A DNA stretch of 64,000 bases. Origin: Meridianimarinicoccus marinus. GTDB taxonomy: Bacteria; Pseudomonadota; Alphaproteobacteria; Rhodobacterales; Rhodobacteraceae. The first letter of the stretch is position 1. Each line of letters opens with the position of its first letter. The stretch lies in contig NZ_JBFBVU010000007.1 in assembly GCF_040689105.1 (NCBI RefSeq), forward strand, positions 100,859 to 164,858, written 5' to 3'. Under the pieces are notes generated by a model. It was not told the origin of the DNA and did no database searches. It worked only from the letters and a program-made list of their open reading frames with translations. The position numbers and the translations under genes are program-made. Positions 8,174-16,815 of the stretch are shown here, one piece after another.

Positions 8174-9037
8174 ATGATCACACGACCCACCGCCGATGCC
8201 TGGCGACAGCAGGATCGCAAACGGATTCTCTTCTTTGGCATGTCGGGGCTTGGCAAGACCCATGTGTCCTCGATGCTGCGCGACTGCGGCGGCTGGTTCC
8301 ACTACTCGGTCGATTACCGCATCGGCACCCGCTACATGGGCGAACACATCGTCGACAACTTCAAGCGCGAGGCGATGCGCAACCCCTTCCTGGCGGAACT
8401 GCTGCTGAGCGATTCGATCTACATCGCCTCGAACATCACCTTCCACAATCTGGCGCCGCTTTCGACCTATCTGGGCAAGCCCGGCGATCCCGCCAAGGGC
8501 GGCCTGCCCTTCGACGAATACCTGCGCCGGCAGGAGCAGCACCGCGTGGCCGAGGTCGCCGCCCTGCTGGACACCGCCCATTTCGCGCATCGCGCCGAAG
8601 ACCTGTACGGCTATCGCGACTTCGTTTGCGACAGCGGCGGTTCGATCTGCGAGGTCGTGGATCCCGAAGACCCGGAAGATCCGGTGCTGACCGCCCTGTC
8701 CGACACAGCACTGATGGTCTGGATCGAAGGCTCCGACGCCCATACCGCCGAACTGGTACGCCGCTTCGACAAGGCGCCCAAGCCGATGTATTACCAGCCC
8801 GCCTTTCTGACCGAAAAATGGGCCGAATACCTGGACCTGAAATCGGTGACCGAGGACAAGGTCGATCCCGATGATTTCGTGCGCTGGACCTATGCCCGCG
8901 CGCTGGCGCACCGTCAGCCGCGCTATGCCGCCATGGCCCGCAACTGGGGCCTTTCGGTCAAGGCCGAGGATATCGCCGCCGTCCGGAATGCCGAAGACTT
9001 GACCAAGCTCGTCGCCCGCACGCTTGAGGCCCGCTGA
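8174..9037 (+). CDS. P-loop NTPase of unknown function
   Basis: A 287-residue soluble protein with a Walker A motif GMSGLGKT at residues 22-29, directly after strand RILFFG. Later strands (RDFVCDSGGS near 155, TALMVWIEGSD near 180) fit a kinase-like P-loop fold with an acidic DPEDPEDP loop in between. The family is conserved in Rhodobacterales and usually annotated only as ATPase. No membrane segment or signal peptide is visible. It starts 44 bases before metA on the same strand, so co-transcription with metA is possible. Substrate unknown. Confidence 0.65.
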   Translation: MITRPTADAWRQQDRKRILFFGMSGLGKTHVSSMLRDCGGWFHYSVDYRIGTRYMGEHIVDNFKREAMRNPFLAELLLSDSIYIASNITFHNLAPLSTYLGKPGDPAKGGLPFDEYLRRQEQHRVAEVAALLDTAHFAHRAEDLYGYRDFVCDSGGSICEVVDPEDPEDPVLTALSDTALMVWIEGSDAHTAELVRRFDKAPKPMYYQPAFLTEKWAEYLDLKSVTEDKVDPDDFVRWTYARALAHRQPRYAAMARNWGLSVKAEDIAAVRNAEDLTKLVARTLEAR

Positions 9038-9081
9038 GCCTCGGCCTATATCCCTAAGTTCACGCAATCTCGGGAAAACCC

Positions 9082-9999
9082 ATGCCCATCAAGATCCCCT
9101 CCGACCTGCCCGCCTATGATGTTCTCGACCGCGAGGGCGTGATGGTCATGTCCGAAGGGCGGGCCGCGCATCAGGACATCCGCCCGCTGCAGATCGGGCT
9201 GCTGAACCTGATGCCCAAGAAGATCCAGACCGAAACCCAGTTCGCCCGGCTGATCGGCGCGACGCCGCTGCAGATCGACCTGACCCTGATCCGCATGTCC
9301 GAGCATCAGTCCAAGACCACCTCGGCCGAGCATATGGAAGCATTCTACCAGCCCTTCGAGGAAGTGAAGCACCGCAAGTTTGACGGGCTGATCATCACCG
9401 GCGCCCCGATCGAGCATCTGCCCTTCGACGAGGTCACCTATTGGGACGAACTGTGCGAGGTCTTCGACTGGACCCAGACCCATGTGCAATCGACCTTCGG
9501 CGTCTGCTGGGGCGGCATGGCGATGATCAACTATTTCCACGGCGTGCAGAAACACATGCTGCCGCACAAGGCGTTCGGCTGTTTCCGGCACAAGAACCTG
9601 GACCCGGCCTCGCCCTACCTACGCGGGTTCTCTGATGATTTCGTGATCCCGGTCAGCCGCTGGACCGAGATGAAACAGGACGAGATCGACGCCGCACCTG
9701 GGCTGAAGACCCTGCTGGGCAGCGACGAGGTCGGCCCCTGTCTGGTCGAGGACAAGGGCCATCGCGCGCTCTATAACTTCAACCACTTCGAATACGACAG
9801 TGGGACACTGAAAGAAGAATACGATCGCGACGTGGAAGCGGGTGTGAAGATCAACGTGCCGGGGCACTATTATCCCGACAACGATCCGTCGCGCACGCCG
9901 CTGAACCGCTGGCGGTCGCACGCGCATCTGCTGTACGGCAACTGGATCAACGAGATCTACCAGCAGACGCCGTTCGATCTGGACGAGATCGGGCGCTAG
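9082..9999 (+). CDS. metA: Homoserine O-acyltransferase MetA (predicted acetyl-CoA type)
   Basis: Acylates homoserine in the first committed step of methionine synthesis. The 305-residue product keeps the catalytic triad at the classic positions: Cys142 in GVCWGG, His235 and Glu237 in HFEY. Residue 111, which separates acyl-CoA specificity in this family, is Glu (TGAPIEHLPF); Glu at this place is known for the acetyl-CoA-using enzymes and Gly for the succinyl-CoA-using E. coli enzyme. The product is therefore predicted to be O-acetylhomoserine despite the MetA fold. No SAM-II riboswitch can be made out in the 44-base leader. A hydrolase gene begins one base after the stop. Confidence 0.93.
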   Translation: MPIKIPSDLPAYDVLDREGVMVMSEGRAAHQDIRPLQIGLLNLMPKKIQTETQFARLIGATPLQIDLTLIRMSEHQSKTTSAEHMEAFYQPFEEVKHRKFDGLIITGAPIEHLPFDEVTYWDELCEVFDWTQTHVQSTFGVCWGGMAMINYFHGVQKHMLPHKAFGCFRHKNLDPASPYLRGFSDDFVIPVSRWTEMKQDEIDAAPGLKTLLGSDEVGPCLVEDKGHRALYNFNHFEYDSGTLKEEYDRDVEAGVKINVPGHYYPDNDPSRTPLNRWRSHAHLLYGNWINEIYQQTPFDLDEIGR

Positions 10000-10000
10000 G

Positions 10001-10963
10001 ATGCTGGAACTTGCCACAGCGGCGGCGCTGACCGGGGGGGCGGTTCTGGGCGTGGATCGTCTGGCCACGCGCGCCGAAACCCAGGCCGAGGCCGAGTTTC
10101 CGCCCGAGGGCCGGATCCTGACCATCGACGGGGTCAAGGTGCATGCCTGGGTTCAGGGCAGCGGCCCCGATCTGGTGCTGTTGCATGGCGCGGGCGGCAA
10201 CCTGCGCGATTTCACCTTTGCGCTGGCCCCCCGTCTGGCCCGCGACTTCCGCGTCATCGCCTTTGACCGGCCCGGCCACGGTTTCACCGGCCGGGTGCCC
10301 GAAGCCGCCAAGGCCAGTCGCGGCGAAAGCCCGCGCGAACAGGCGCGGCTTCTGCAGGCCGCCGCCCGGCAGTTGGGCGTCACCCGCGCGCTGGTTCTGG
10401 GTCAAAGCTTCGGCGGCGCCGTCGCCATGGCCTGGGCGCTGGAAGATCCGGCCATGACCGCCGGTCTGGTGATCGTCTCGGGCGCCACCATGCCCTGGCC
10501 CGGCAAGTTGAAACCCTCGTATCACGTCAATGCCAGCCGCGCCGGAGCGACCACGCTGGTCCCCCTGCTGACCGCCTTTCCGCCGCAAAGCCTGATGGAT
10601 CAGATCCTGTCGGGCATCTTTGCCCCCGCGCCTGTGCCGCAGGGGTTTACCGCGCATTTCGGCCTGCCGCTGAGCCTACGCCGCACCACCATGGTCGCCA
10701 ATGCCCGGCAGGTCACCGGCCTGAAGGAGCATGTCATTGCCATGTCCGGCCAATACGGCACGCTTCAGATGCCCGCCGAACTGATCCACGGCGCGCTGGA
10801 CACCATCGTTCTGCCCGACATCCATGCCGAGCCCCTGTCCACCCTGCTGCCCGATGCCCGGCTGACCCTGCTGGACGATGCCGGCCACATGCCGCATCAC
10901 ACCCATCCCGAGGCGGTCCTGGACGCCGTCGCACGGGTCGCCGAACGCGCCGGATTGCGCTAA
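10001..10963 (+). CDS. Alpha/beta-fold hydrolase
   Basis: A 320-residue alpha/beta hydrolase. The nucleophile elbow GQSFGG places Ser136, with Asp267 (GALDTIV) and His296 (DAGHMPHH) completing the triad; HGAGG at 62-66 supplies the oxyanion loop. The first 20 residues (LATAAALTGGAVLGVD) are a possible signal anchor, so the enzyme may sit at the membrane. It starts one base after metA, so the two are likely translationally coupled, though a methionine-related role cannot be read from the sequence. Substrate unknown. Confidence 0.85.
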   Translation: MLELATAAALTGGAVLGVDRLATRAETQAEAEFPPEGRILTIDGVKVHAWVQGSGPDLVLLHGAGGNLRDFTFALAPRLARDFRVIAFDRPGHGFTGRVPEAAKASRGESPREQARLLQAAARQLGVTRALVLGQSFGGAVAMAWALEDPAMTAGLVIVSGATMPWPGKLKPSYHVNASRAGATTLVPLLTAFPPQSLMDQILSGIFAPAPVPQGFTAHFGLPLSLRRTTMVANARQVTGLKEHVIAMSGQYGTLQMPAELIHGALDTIVLPDIHAEPLSTLLPDARLTLLDDAGHMPHHTHPEAVLDAVARVAERAGLR

Positions 10964-10989
10964 TTCCTTCAGGTCGCTAGGTTTTGACG

Positions 10990-11868
10990 ATGATAGACGT
11001 TGCAAACCTGCCCTTTGACGGCGCCATCACCCGGTTTTTCGAAACCGAAGCCCCGGACCACGTCCGCAGCGCCATCAACGGCGGCGACAAGGTGATCCTG
11101 ATCCCGCCCTATCCCTATGACCATCGCATGAAGTCGCGGGACTATTCCGAGACCCTCTACAAGCTGCAGATCGAACTGGCCAAGCTTCAGGCCTGGGTGC
11201 AGGCCTCGGGCGTGCGGGTCATCGTGGTGTTTGAAGGCCGCGATGCGGCGGGCAAGGGCGGCGCGATCAAGCGGTTCAAGGAAAACATGAACCCGCGCGT
11301 GGCGCGCACCGTGGCCCTGTCGAAACCCTCGGACACCGAGCTGTCACAGTGGTATTTCCAGCGCTACATCGCCCATTACCCCGCCGCCGGCCATATCGCC
11401 CTGTTCGACCGGTCGTGGTACAACCGCGCCGTGGTCGAGCGGGTGTTCGACTTCTGCACCACTGCCGAGCGCGAACAGTTCTTCCAGCAAGTGCCGGGGA
11501 TCGAGCAGGCGCTGGTCGACGATGGCGTTCACCTTGTGAAAATCTGGCTTGAAGTGGGCCGCGCCGAACAATTGCACCGGTTTCTGGCGCGCGAGAAGGA
11601 TCCGCTGAAGCAATGGAAACTCAGCCAGATCGACGTAGACGGGTTGCGCCGCTGGGATGCCTATTCGTTCGCCATTCAAGAAACCTTCGAACGTACCCAC
11701 AGCGCCCATGCGCCCTGGACCGTCATCAAGGCCGATGACAAGCGCCGCGCCCGGATCGCGGTGATCCAGCGGGTGCTCAGCCAGATCCCCTATGCCGGCA
11801 AGGATGCCGCGGTGGCCTGCGCCCCCGATCCGGCGATCTGCGGGGGTCCCGAAATCTGGAATGGCTAA
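10990..11868 (+). CDS. ppk2: Polyphosphate kinase 2 family protein
   Basis: PPK2 enzymes move phosphate between polyphosphate and nucleoside di- or triphosphates. The 292-residue single-domain product has the Walker A loop GRDAAGKGG (residues 83-91), the lid region KPSDTELSQWYFQRYI and the Walker B region FDRSWYNR. Length fits single-domain PPK2 of class I; whether it prefers ADP or GDP cannot be read by eye. The ATG at 10990 is preferred to a TTG six bases upstream. Its last eight bases overlap the start of a TetR regulator, so the two are probably co-expressed. Confidence 0.92.
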   Translation: MIDVANLPFDGAITRFFETEAPDHVRSAINGGDKVILIPPYPYDHRMKSRDYSETLYKLQIELAKLQAWVQASGVRVIVVFEGRDAAGKGGAIKRFKENMNPRVARTVALSKPSDTELSQWYFQRYIAHYPAAGHIALFDRSWYNRAVVERVFDFCTTAEREQFFQQVPGIEQALVDDGVHLVKIWLEVGRAEQLHRFLAREKDPLKQWKLSQIDVDGLRRWDAYSFAIQETFERTHSAHAPWTVIKADDKRRARIAVIQRVLSQIPYAGKDAAVACAPDPAICGGPEIWNG

Positions 11869-12478
11869 ACGCGGCTATCACCATGGCAACCTGCGGCAGG
11901 CCCTTGTGGATGCGGCACTGAACCTGATCGCCGAACGTGGGCCCACCGGCTTTACCCTCTCCGAGGCGGCGAAGGCCGCCGGCGTGACCCCGGCGGCGGT
12001 CTACCGCCATTTCGAGGGGCGCGAGGATCTGATCGCCGAATGTGCTAGGCAAGGCTACGAGATCTTCGCCGACCTGATGGAGTTTGCCTATGACGGCGGC
12101 AAGCCCACGGCCCTGTCGGCCTTCGAAGCGACCGGTCGTGCCTATCTGGCCTTCGCCCGCAAGTATCCCGGCCATTACGTGTCGATGTTCGAAAGCGGCA
12201 TCTCGGTCAATCGCACCCCGGACCTGGCCCGCGCCTCGGCCCGGGCGCGCGGGGTGCTGGAGCAGGCCGCCGAAACGCTTTCGCAGCACATCCCAAAGGA
12301 CAAGCGCCCGCCGGCGGCCATGGTCAGCGCCCATGTCTGGGCGCTCAGCCACGGGGTGGTGGAATTGTTCAGCCGGGGCGAGCCGGGCAGCCAGGCCCCC
12401 TATCCGCCCGAGGATCTGCTGGAGGCCGGGGTTGGCATCTACCTGCGCGGGCTGGGCCTGATCGCCCCGGACAGCTGA
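11861..12478 (+). CDS. TetR/AcrR family regulator with WHG-type C-terminal domain
   Basis: A 205-residue repressor. Residues 1-50 hold the TetR helix-turn-helix (GYHHGNLRQALVDAAL, then FTLSEAAKAAGVTPAAVYRHFEGREDL). The C-terminal ligand domain contains VWALSHGVVELF, matching the WHG subgroup. Its start ATG overlaps the ppk2 stop by eight bases. Targets are not evident; the upstream ppk2 and hydrolase genes, or the convergent ABC importer, are candidates by proximity only. Confidence 0.88.
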   Translation: MAKRGYHHGNLRQALVDAALNLIAERGPTGFTLSEAAKAAGVTPAAVYRHFEGREDLIAECARQGYEIFADLMEFAYDGGKPTALSAFEATGRAYLAFARKYPGHYVSMFESGISVNRTPDLARASARARGVLEQAAETLSQHIPKDKRPPAAMVSAHVWALSHGVVELFSRGEPGSQAPYPPEDLLEAGVGIYLRGLGLIAPDS

Positions 12479-12481
12479 GCC

Positions 12482-13570
12482 TCAGGCCTCGGCAAAGGGG
12501 ATCAGCGCGCCCGGTTCCCACGCCAGCCGGATGGCATCGCCGCGCGACAGCACCGGACGGCTGATCATGTTCTTCATGGAACAGGTGACCGGCGCCTGTC
12601 CGCCATGCAAGGCGATCTCGTAATACGTCATGTCGCCGTAATAGGCGCGATCCTCGACCACGCCATCGACGAACTTGCCGGTCGGCAGTTCGGACGAGGT
12701 GAACAGCACCGACATGGATTCGGGCCGCAGGCCGAAGGTCATCGGGCCCGGCGCGGCGCCCTCGGGCAGGAAATCACGCGGCAGGGCCACCGCGCCCAGC
12801 CCCGGAATATCGGCCAGCAGATGTGCGCCTTCCTGGCGCAAGGCACCGGGCAAAAGGTTCATCATGCCGATGAATTCGCCCACCTGCCGGCTGTTGGGGC
12901 GCAGGTACAGCCCCTCGGGCGTGTCCACCTGGGCGATCGCGCCTTCGAACATCACCGCGATGCGGTCGGACATGATCAGGGCTTCTTCCTGATCGTGGGT
13001 CACGAGGATGAAAGTGATACCCACCTGCCGTTGCAGACGCCGCAACTCGGTCTGCATCTGTTCGCGCAGCTTCTTGTCCAGCGCCGACAGCGGTTCATCC
13101 AGCAACAGCACCTTGGGCTTCAGGATCAGCGCGCGGGCCAGCGCCACCCTCTGCCGCTGACCGCCCGACAGCGCATGCGCGGCGCGCGCCCCGTAGCCGC
13201 CCAGCCCGACCATCTCCAACGCCTCTTCCACGGCGCGGGTCTTGTCGTCGCGCGCCATGGGCGATTTGCGCAGCCCGAAGCCAACATTCTGGGCCACAGT
13301 CAGATGCGGAAAGATGGCGTAGCTTTGAAACACCATGTTGGTCGGGCGCCGGTTCGGCCCGACCCCGGCCATGTCCTGCCCGTCGATGGCCAGCACGCCT
13401 TTCTCGGGCACTTCGAATCCGGCGATGGCGCGCAGAAGCGTGGTCTTGCCACAGCCCGATGGCCCCAGCAGCGAGAAGAACTCGCCCTCGGCGATCTCAA
13501 GGGTCACATCGCGCAGCGCGTGATAATCGCCATAATACTTGTTGATCCCCTGAAGGGAGATGAGCGCCAT
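12482..13570 (-). CDS. ABC transporter ATP-binding protein, PotA/polyamine type
   Basis: The 362-residue ATPase of a spermidine/putrescine-type importer. Walker A GPSGCGKT lies at residues 36-43, followed by the Q-loop MVFQSYAIFPH, signature LSGGQRQR, Walker B VLLLDEP and the H-loop LVTHD; the C-terminal 120 residues form a TOBE regulatory domain (GLRPESMSV). The ATG at 13570 follows AGGAGGG and overlaps the stop of the permease gene by one base. An open frame runs further upstream but lies inside the permease gene. It is the last gene of a three-gene operon. Confidence 0.93.
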   Translation of the reverse strand: MALISLQGINKYYGDYHALRDVTLEIAEGEFFSLLGPSGCGKTTLLRAIAGFEVPEKGVLAIDGQDMAGVGPNRRPTNMVFQSYAIFPHLTVAQNVGFGLRKSPMARDDKTRAVEEALEMVGLGGYGARAAHALSGGQRQRVALARALILKPKVLLLDEPLSALDKKLREQMQTELRRLQRQVGITFILVTHDQEEALIMSDRIAVMFEGAIAQVDTPEGLYLRPNSRQVGEFIGMMNLLPGALRQEGAHLLADIPGLGAVALPRDFLPEGAAPGPMTFGLRPESMSVLFTSSELPTGKFVDGVVEDRAYYGDMTYYEIALHGGQAPVTCSMKNMISRPVLSRGDAIRLAWEPGALIPFAEA

Positions 13571-14388
13571 CAGAGGAACCCTCCTGTTTCTGCACCACCG
13601 CGCTTGCGTACCCCGCGCCGCCGCGCCCATTCCGCCAGGATCAGCAGCAGGATCGACAGGCTGACCAGGATCGTGCCCAGGGCCATGACCACCGGCAGCC
13701 GCTGCGGAAACCGCAACTGGCCCCACAGATAGACCGGCAGCGTGGCGTCCGACCCCGACAGGAAGAAGGCGATGATGAATTCATCCATGGATATCGTGAA
13801 GGCGATCAGCAGCGACGAGATGATCCCCGGCATGACCAGCGGTAGCACGATCAGCCGGAACACCCCCCAGCCGTTTTCGCCCAGATCAATCGCGGCTTCC
13901 TCCAGCGAGACATCCAGCGACTGGAACGCCGAATTGAGGATCGCGATGGAAAATGGCGTGCAGATCAGCACATGCCCCAGGATCACCGTCAGGGAGCTAA
14001 GTTCCAGCCCAAGTTGCAGGAACACCACCAGAAGCGAGACCGCCACGATGATCTCGGGCAGCACCAGCGGCAGCATGATCAACCCCATGATCCCGCCCTT
14101 GCCCGGAAACCGGTAGCGCGCGGCGGCGCGGGCCGCGCAGATGCCCAGCAGGGTCGAGACGGCGGCCGTGATCAGCGCGATCCGCACCGAGGTCAGCACC
14201 GCCGCATGCAGGGCCTCGACCTCGACCAGTTGCGCGAACCATTCGGTGGTGAAGCTGCTCAGCGGAAAGGCAATGACGGTCGAGCTGTTGAAGGCAAAGA
14301 TCGGCAGCAACAGGATCGGCAGATACAGAAACACCAGGTACAGCGCCGTATAGACGCGCAGCCAGCCGCCCCGGAACAGCCTGTTCAT
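13570..14388 (-). CDS. ABC transporter permease, PotC type
   Basis: A 272-residue inner membrane permease with six predicted helices (first LYLVFLYLPILLLPIFAF). The cytoplasmic EAA loop LEEAAIDLGENGWGVFRLI contacts the ATPase. The family is PotC-like (BPD_transp_1). It overlaps the upstream permease gene by four bases (ATGA) and the downstream ATPase gene by one, which implies coupled translation. Confidence 0.92.
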   Translation of the reverse strand: MNRLFRGGWLRVYTALYLVFLYLPILLLPIFAFNSSTVIAFPLSSFTTEWFAQLVEVEALHAAVLTSVRIALITAAVSTLLGICAARAAARYRFPGKGGIMGLIMLPLVLPEIIVAVSLLVVFLQLGLELSSLTVILGHVLICTPFSIAILNSAFQSLDVSLEEAAIDLGENGWGVFRLIVLPLVMPGIISSLLIAFTISMDEFIIAFFLSGSDATLPVYLWGQLRFPQRLPVVMALGTILVSLSILLLILAEWARRRGVRKRGGAETGGFL

Positions 14389-15254
14389 GACCGCCCCCGC
14401 AGGTAGCGGCGGTTCAGCGCCACGAAGATCAGCGCGATCACCGTCACGATCACCATGGCCACCACCGCCAGCGTGGCCCCCATCGGCGCGTTATTCAGTT
14501 TCAGGAATTGCGTCTGGATCATGTTGGCGATCATCAGCCCGCCCGGCCCGCCCACCAGCCGCGGCGTGACATAGTCGCCGATGGTCGGAATGAAGACGAT
14601 CAGGCTGGCCGCCACCACGCCGGGCATGGCCAGCGGCAAGGTCACCCGGAAGAACGCCGACAGCCGGGTTTCGCCCAGATCCTGCGCCGCCTCCAGCAGC
14701 GACCGGTCGATGCGTTCCAGCGACACGAAGATCGGCAGGATCGCGAAGGGTGCAAAAGCATGGGCCAGCGTGATGACCACGGCGTTGAAATTGTACAGGA
14801 TCACCGTCAGCGGCTCGTCGATCACACCCAACCCCATCAGCCCCGAGTTGAGTACCCCGTTGTAGCCCAGGATCACTTTCCACAGGAACACCCGGATCAG
14901 GTAGGAGGTCCAGAACGGGATGGTCACAAGGAAGATCCACAGCGACTTGCGCCCCGCCGGCACGTGGAACGAGATGAAATAGGCCACCGGAAAGGCCAGT
15001 AACACGGTCACCAGCGTCACCAGCCCGGCGATCTTCAGCGACCGGATCATCAACTCGCGATAAATCGGATCGGTGAAGGCCTCGCGATAGTTGGTCAGGG
15101 TGAAGCTCTTGTCGATGGTCAGGTAGTCCTGCGTCCAGAAACTGAACGCCACGATCGCCGCCATGGGGGCGGCCAGCAGCAGCACCGCGTACAGCAAGGG
15201 CGCAGAAATCAAGGCGAGGCCGCGTCTGGCCCCGGAAGTGCGCAAGTCCGACAT
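14385..15254 (-). CDS. ABC transporter permease, PotB type
   Basis: First gene of the importer operon: a 289-residue permease with six predicted helices and the EAA loop LLEAAQDLGETRLSAFFRVT. The PotB-like family is shown by WTQDYLTIDKSFTLTNYREAF before helix 2. The frame extends upstream to 15425, but the ATG at 15254 has an AGGAA ribosome-binding site. No periplasmic binding protein gene is found beside the operon, so the ligand is unknown; polyamines, other amines or small organic acids are usual for this class. Confidence 0.92.
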   Translation of the reverse strand: MSDLRTSGARRGLALISAPLLYAVLLLAAPMAAIVAFSFWTQDYLTIDKSFTLTNYREAFTDPIYRELMIRSLKIAGLVTLVTVLLAFPVAYFISFHVPAGRKSLWIFLVTIPFWTSYLIRVFLWKVILGYNGVLNSGLMGLGVIDEPLTVILYNFNAVVITLAHAFAPFAILPIFVSLERIDRSLLEAAQDLGETRLSAFFRVTLPLAMPGVVAASLIVFIPTIGDYVTPRLVGGPGGLMIANMIQTQFLKLNNAPMGATLAVVAMVIVTVIALIFVALNRRYLRGRS

Positions 15255-15469
15255 GGAAGTTCCTGTTGCCCGTTCGCGGGCGAGTATTGTGCCTGCGCCC
15301 GCCCCTGTAAACAGCCTGTTGACCATGTTGACCCAAGGGCGTGACCCCTGCGCACAGAAGCCCAGAAAGCCCTTTGTCCGATGCCGTCCAGCCGCTATCA
15401 GCAAGGGACAGGCTTGCCGGTCCACAGGTAGGCCGGTTGTGTGTCATACGGTTGCGTGGAGTGCTGACC

Positions 15470-16420
15470 ATGAAAACCATTTCCGTCGTCTCGCCGTGTT
15501 ACAACGAGGAAGACAACGTCTTCCAATGCTATGAAACCGTCCGCGCGATCTTTGCCGAGCACCTGCCAGACTATCGGCTGGAACATATTTTCGTCGACAA
15601 TGCCTCGACCGACCGCACGCCCGAGATCCTGCGCGAGATGGCCGCCAAGGATCCCACGATCCGCGTGGTGTTGAACGCCCGTAATTTCGGGGTATTCCGG
15701 TCCACCTTCAACGGGCTGCGCTATGCCACCGGCGACGCGGTGGTGGTGATGCTGCCGGTCGATCTGCAAGACCCGCCCGAGATGATCCCCGAGTTCGTCC
15801 AGCTGTGGCAAAGCGGCTATGACGTGGTGGCCGGCGCCCGCAACATTCGCGAGGAGGGCTATTTCCTGCGCAACGCGCGCGGCCTGTTCTACCGCACTCT
15901 GAACCGGCTGTCGGATGTGACCCTTGAGCCTTCGGTCGGAGAGTTCCAGTTGATCGACAAGAAGGTGCTGAAGGCGGTTCTGTCGCACAACGACCATTAC
16001 CCCTATATCCGGGGCATCATCGCGTCCTGCGGCTTCAAGCGGATCATCGTGCCCTATACTTGGAAGGCCCGTAAACGCGGCCTGTCCAAGCACAACATGG
16101 GGGCGCTGACCGATGTGGCGCTGAACGCGATCTTCGCCTTCTCGCGCGCGCCGATGCGGTTCTGTACGATCTCGGGGCTGGTCATCGCGGTGGGCTGCAT
16201 CCTGTTTGCGCTGTTCGAGGTCCTGCTGTTCCTGATCGCCCCCAGCGACGCGCCGCGCGGCACCATGACGATCATCGTGTCGCTGTTCTTCCTGAGCGGC
16301 ATCCAGTTGCTGTTCATCGGGATGCTGGGCGAATACATCACCGCGATCCACAACCAGGTGCGCGGCGGCCCGCTGGTGATCGAGGAAGATCGCCTGAACA
16401 TCGACGCGGACGACGCCTAG
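15470..16420 (+). CDS. Glycosyltransferase family 2 with C-terminal membrane helices (DPM1/GtrB-like)
   Basis: A 316-residue protein with a GT2 domain at residues 1-225 (SVVSPCYNEEDNV, VDNASTDRT and the metal-binding region PVDLQDPPE), then two transmembrane helices near 228-255 and 265-290. This is the build of polyprenyl-phosphate sugar transferases such as GtrB or ArnC, which load a sugar onto undecaprenyl phosphate on the inner face. The ATG at 15470 has a GGAG nine bases upstream. It converges with a gtrA-like gene through overlapping CTAG stops, so the two probably act in one sugar-transfer pathway though transcribed apart. Confidence 0.9.
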   Translation: MKTISVVSPCYNEEDNVFQCYETVRAIFAEHLPDYRLEHIFVDNASTDRTPEILREMAAKDPTIRVVLNARNFGVFRSTFNGLRYATGDAVVVMLPVDLQDPPEMIPEFVQLWQSGYDVVAGARNIREEGYFLRNARGLFYRTLNRLSDVTLEPSVGEFQLIDKKVLKAVLSHNDHYPYIRGIIASCGFKRIIVPYTWKARKRGLSKHNMGALTDVALNAIFAFSRAPMRFCTISGLVIAVGCILFALFEVLLFLIAPSDAPRGTMTIIVSLFFLSGIQLLFIGMLGEYITAIHNQVRGGPLVIEEDRLNIDADDA

Positions 16421-16815
16421 GCCGGTCGCCCCTCCCACGGGAAGCGGTCGGTCAGCACCTTGGAAATGGCGATGAACGACAGGGCGGCGGCGGGCAGAAC
16501 CAGCACCGCCTGCGCCACGATCGGCCCCATGCCCAGCCGCAGAAGCCCGGCCAGACCGGCGGCGTTCAGCGCGTAAAGCCCGGCATAGACAGCGGCATAG
16601 GCCGGCATCCGCGCGGTGCCCTTGGCCGAGAACACCAGCCGCGCATGGGTGAAATAGTTCCAGACCACGCCACAAGCAAAGGCCAGCGCCAGTGCGGCCT
16701 GCGGCCCCAGCCCCAGCAGCACCAGCACCGCGTACAGCGCGTAGCCAAAGCCAGTGTTCAGCACGCCGACGGCAAGAAACTTCACAAAGCGCGAACGCAG
16801 AAGATCACCGATCAT
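16417..16815 (-). CDS. GtrA family membrane protein
   Basis: A 132-residue membrane protein of the GtrA family with four predicted helices. The family signature region is FVKFLAVGVLNTGFGYALYAVLV, then VWNYFTHARLVF. GtrA proteins are thought to flip undecaprenyl-linked sugars. It is the last gene of the rfbF-rfbG-methyltransferase-SDR-gtrA operon, overlapping the SDR gene by four bases. With the convergent GT2 gene it forms a plausible load-and-flip pair. Confidence 0.9.
   Translation of the reverse strand: MIGDLLRSRFVKFLAVGVLNTGFGYALYAVLVLLGLGPQAALALAFACGVVWNYFTHARLVFSAKGTARMPAYAAVYAGLYALNAAGLAGLLRLGMGPIVAQAVLVLPAAALSFIAISKVLTDRFPWEGRPA

Noticed and set aside
9038..9081. SAM-II riboswitch before metA
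   Set aside because: The leader is only 44 bases and I cannot find the SAM-II pseudoknot consensus in it or in the end of the preceding gene.
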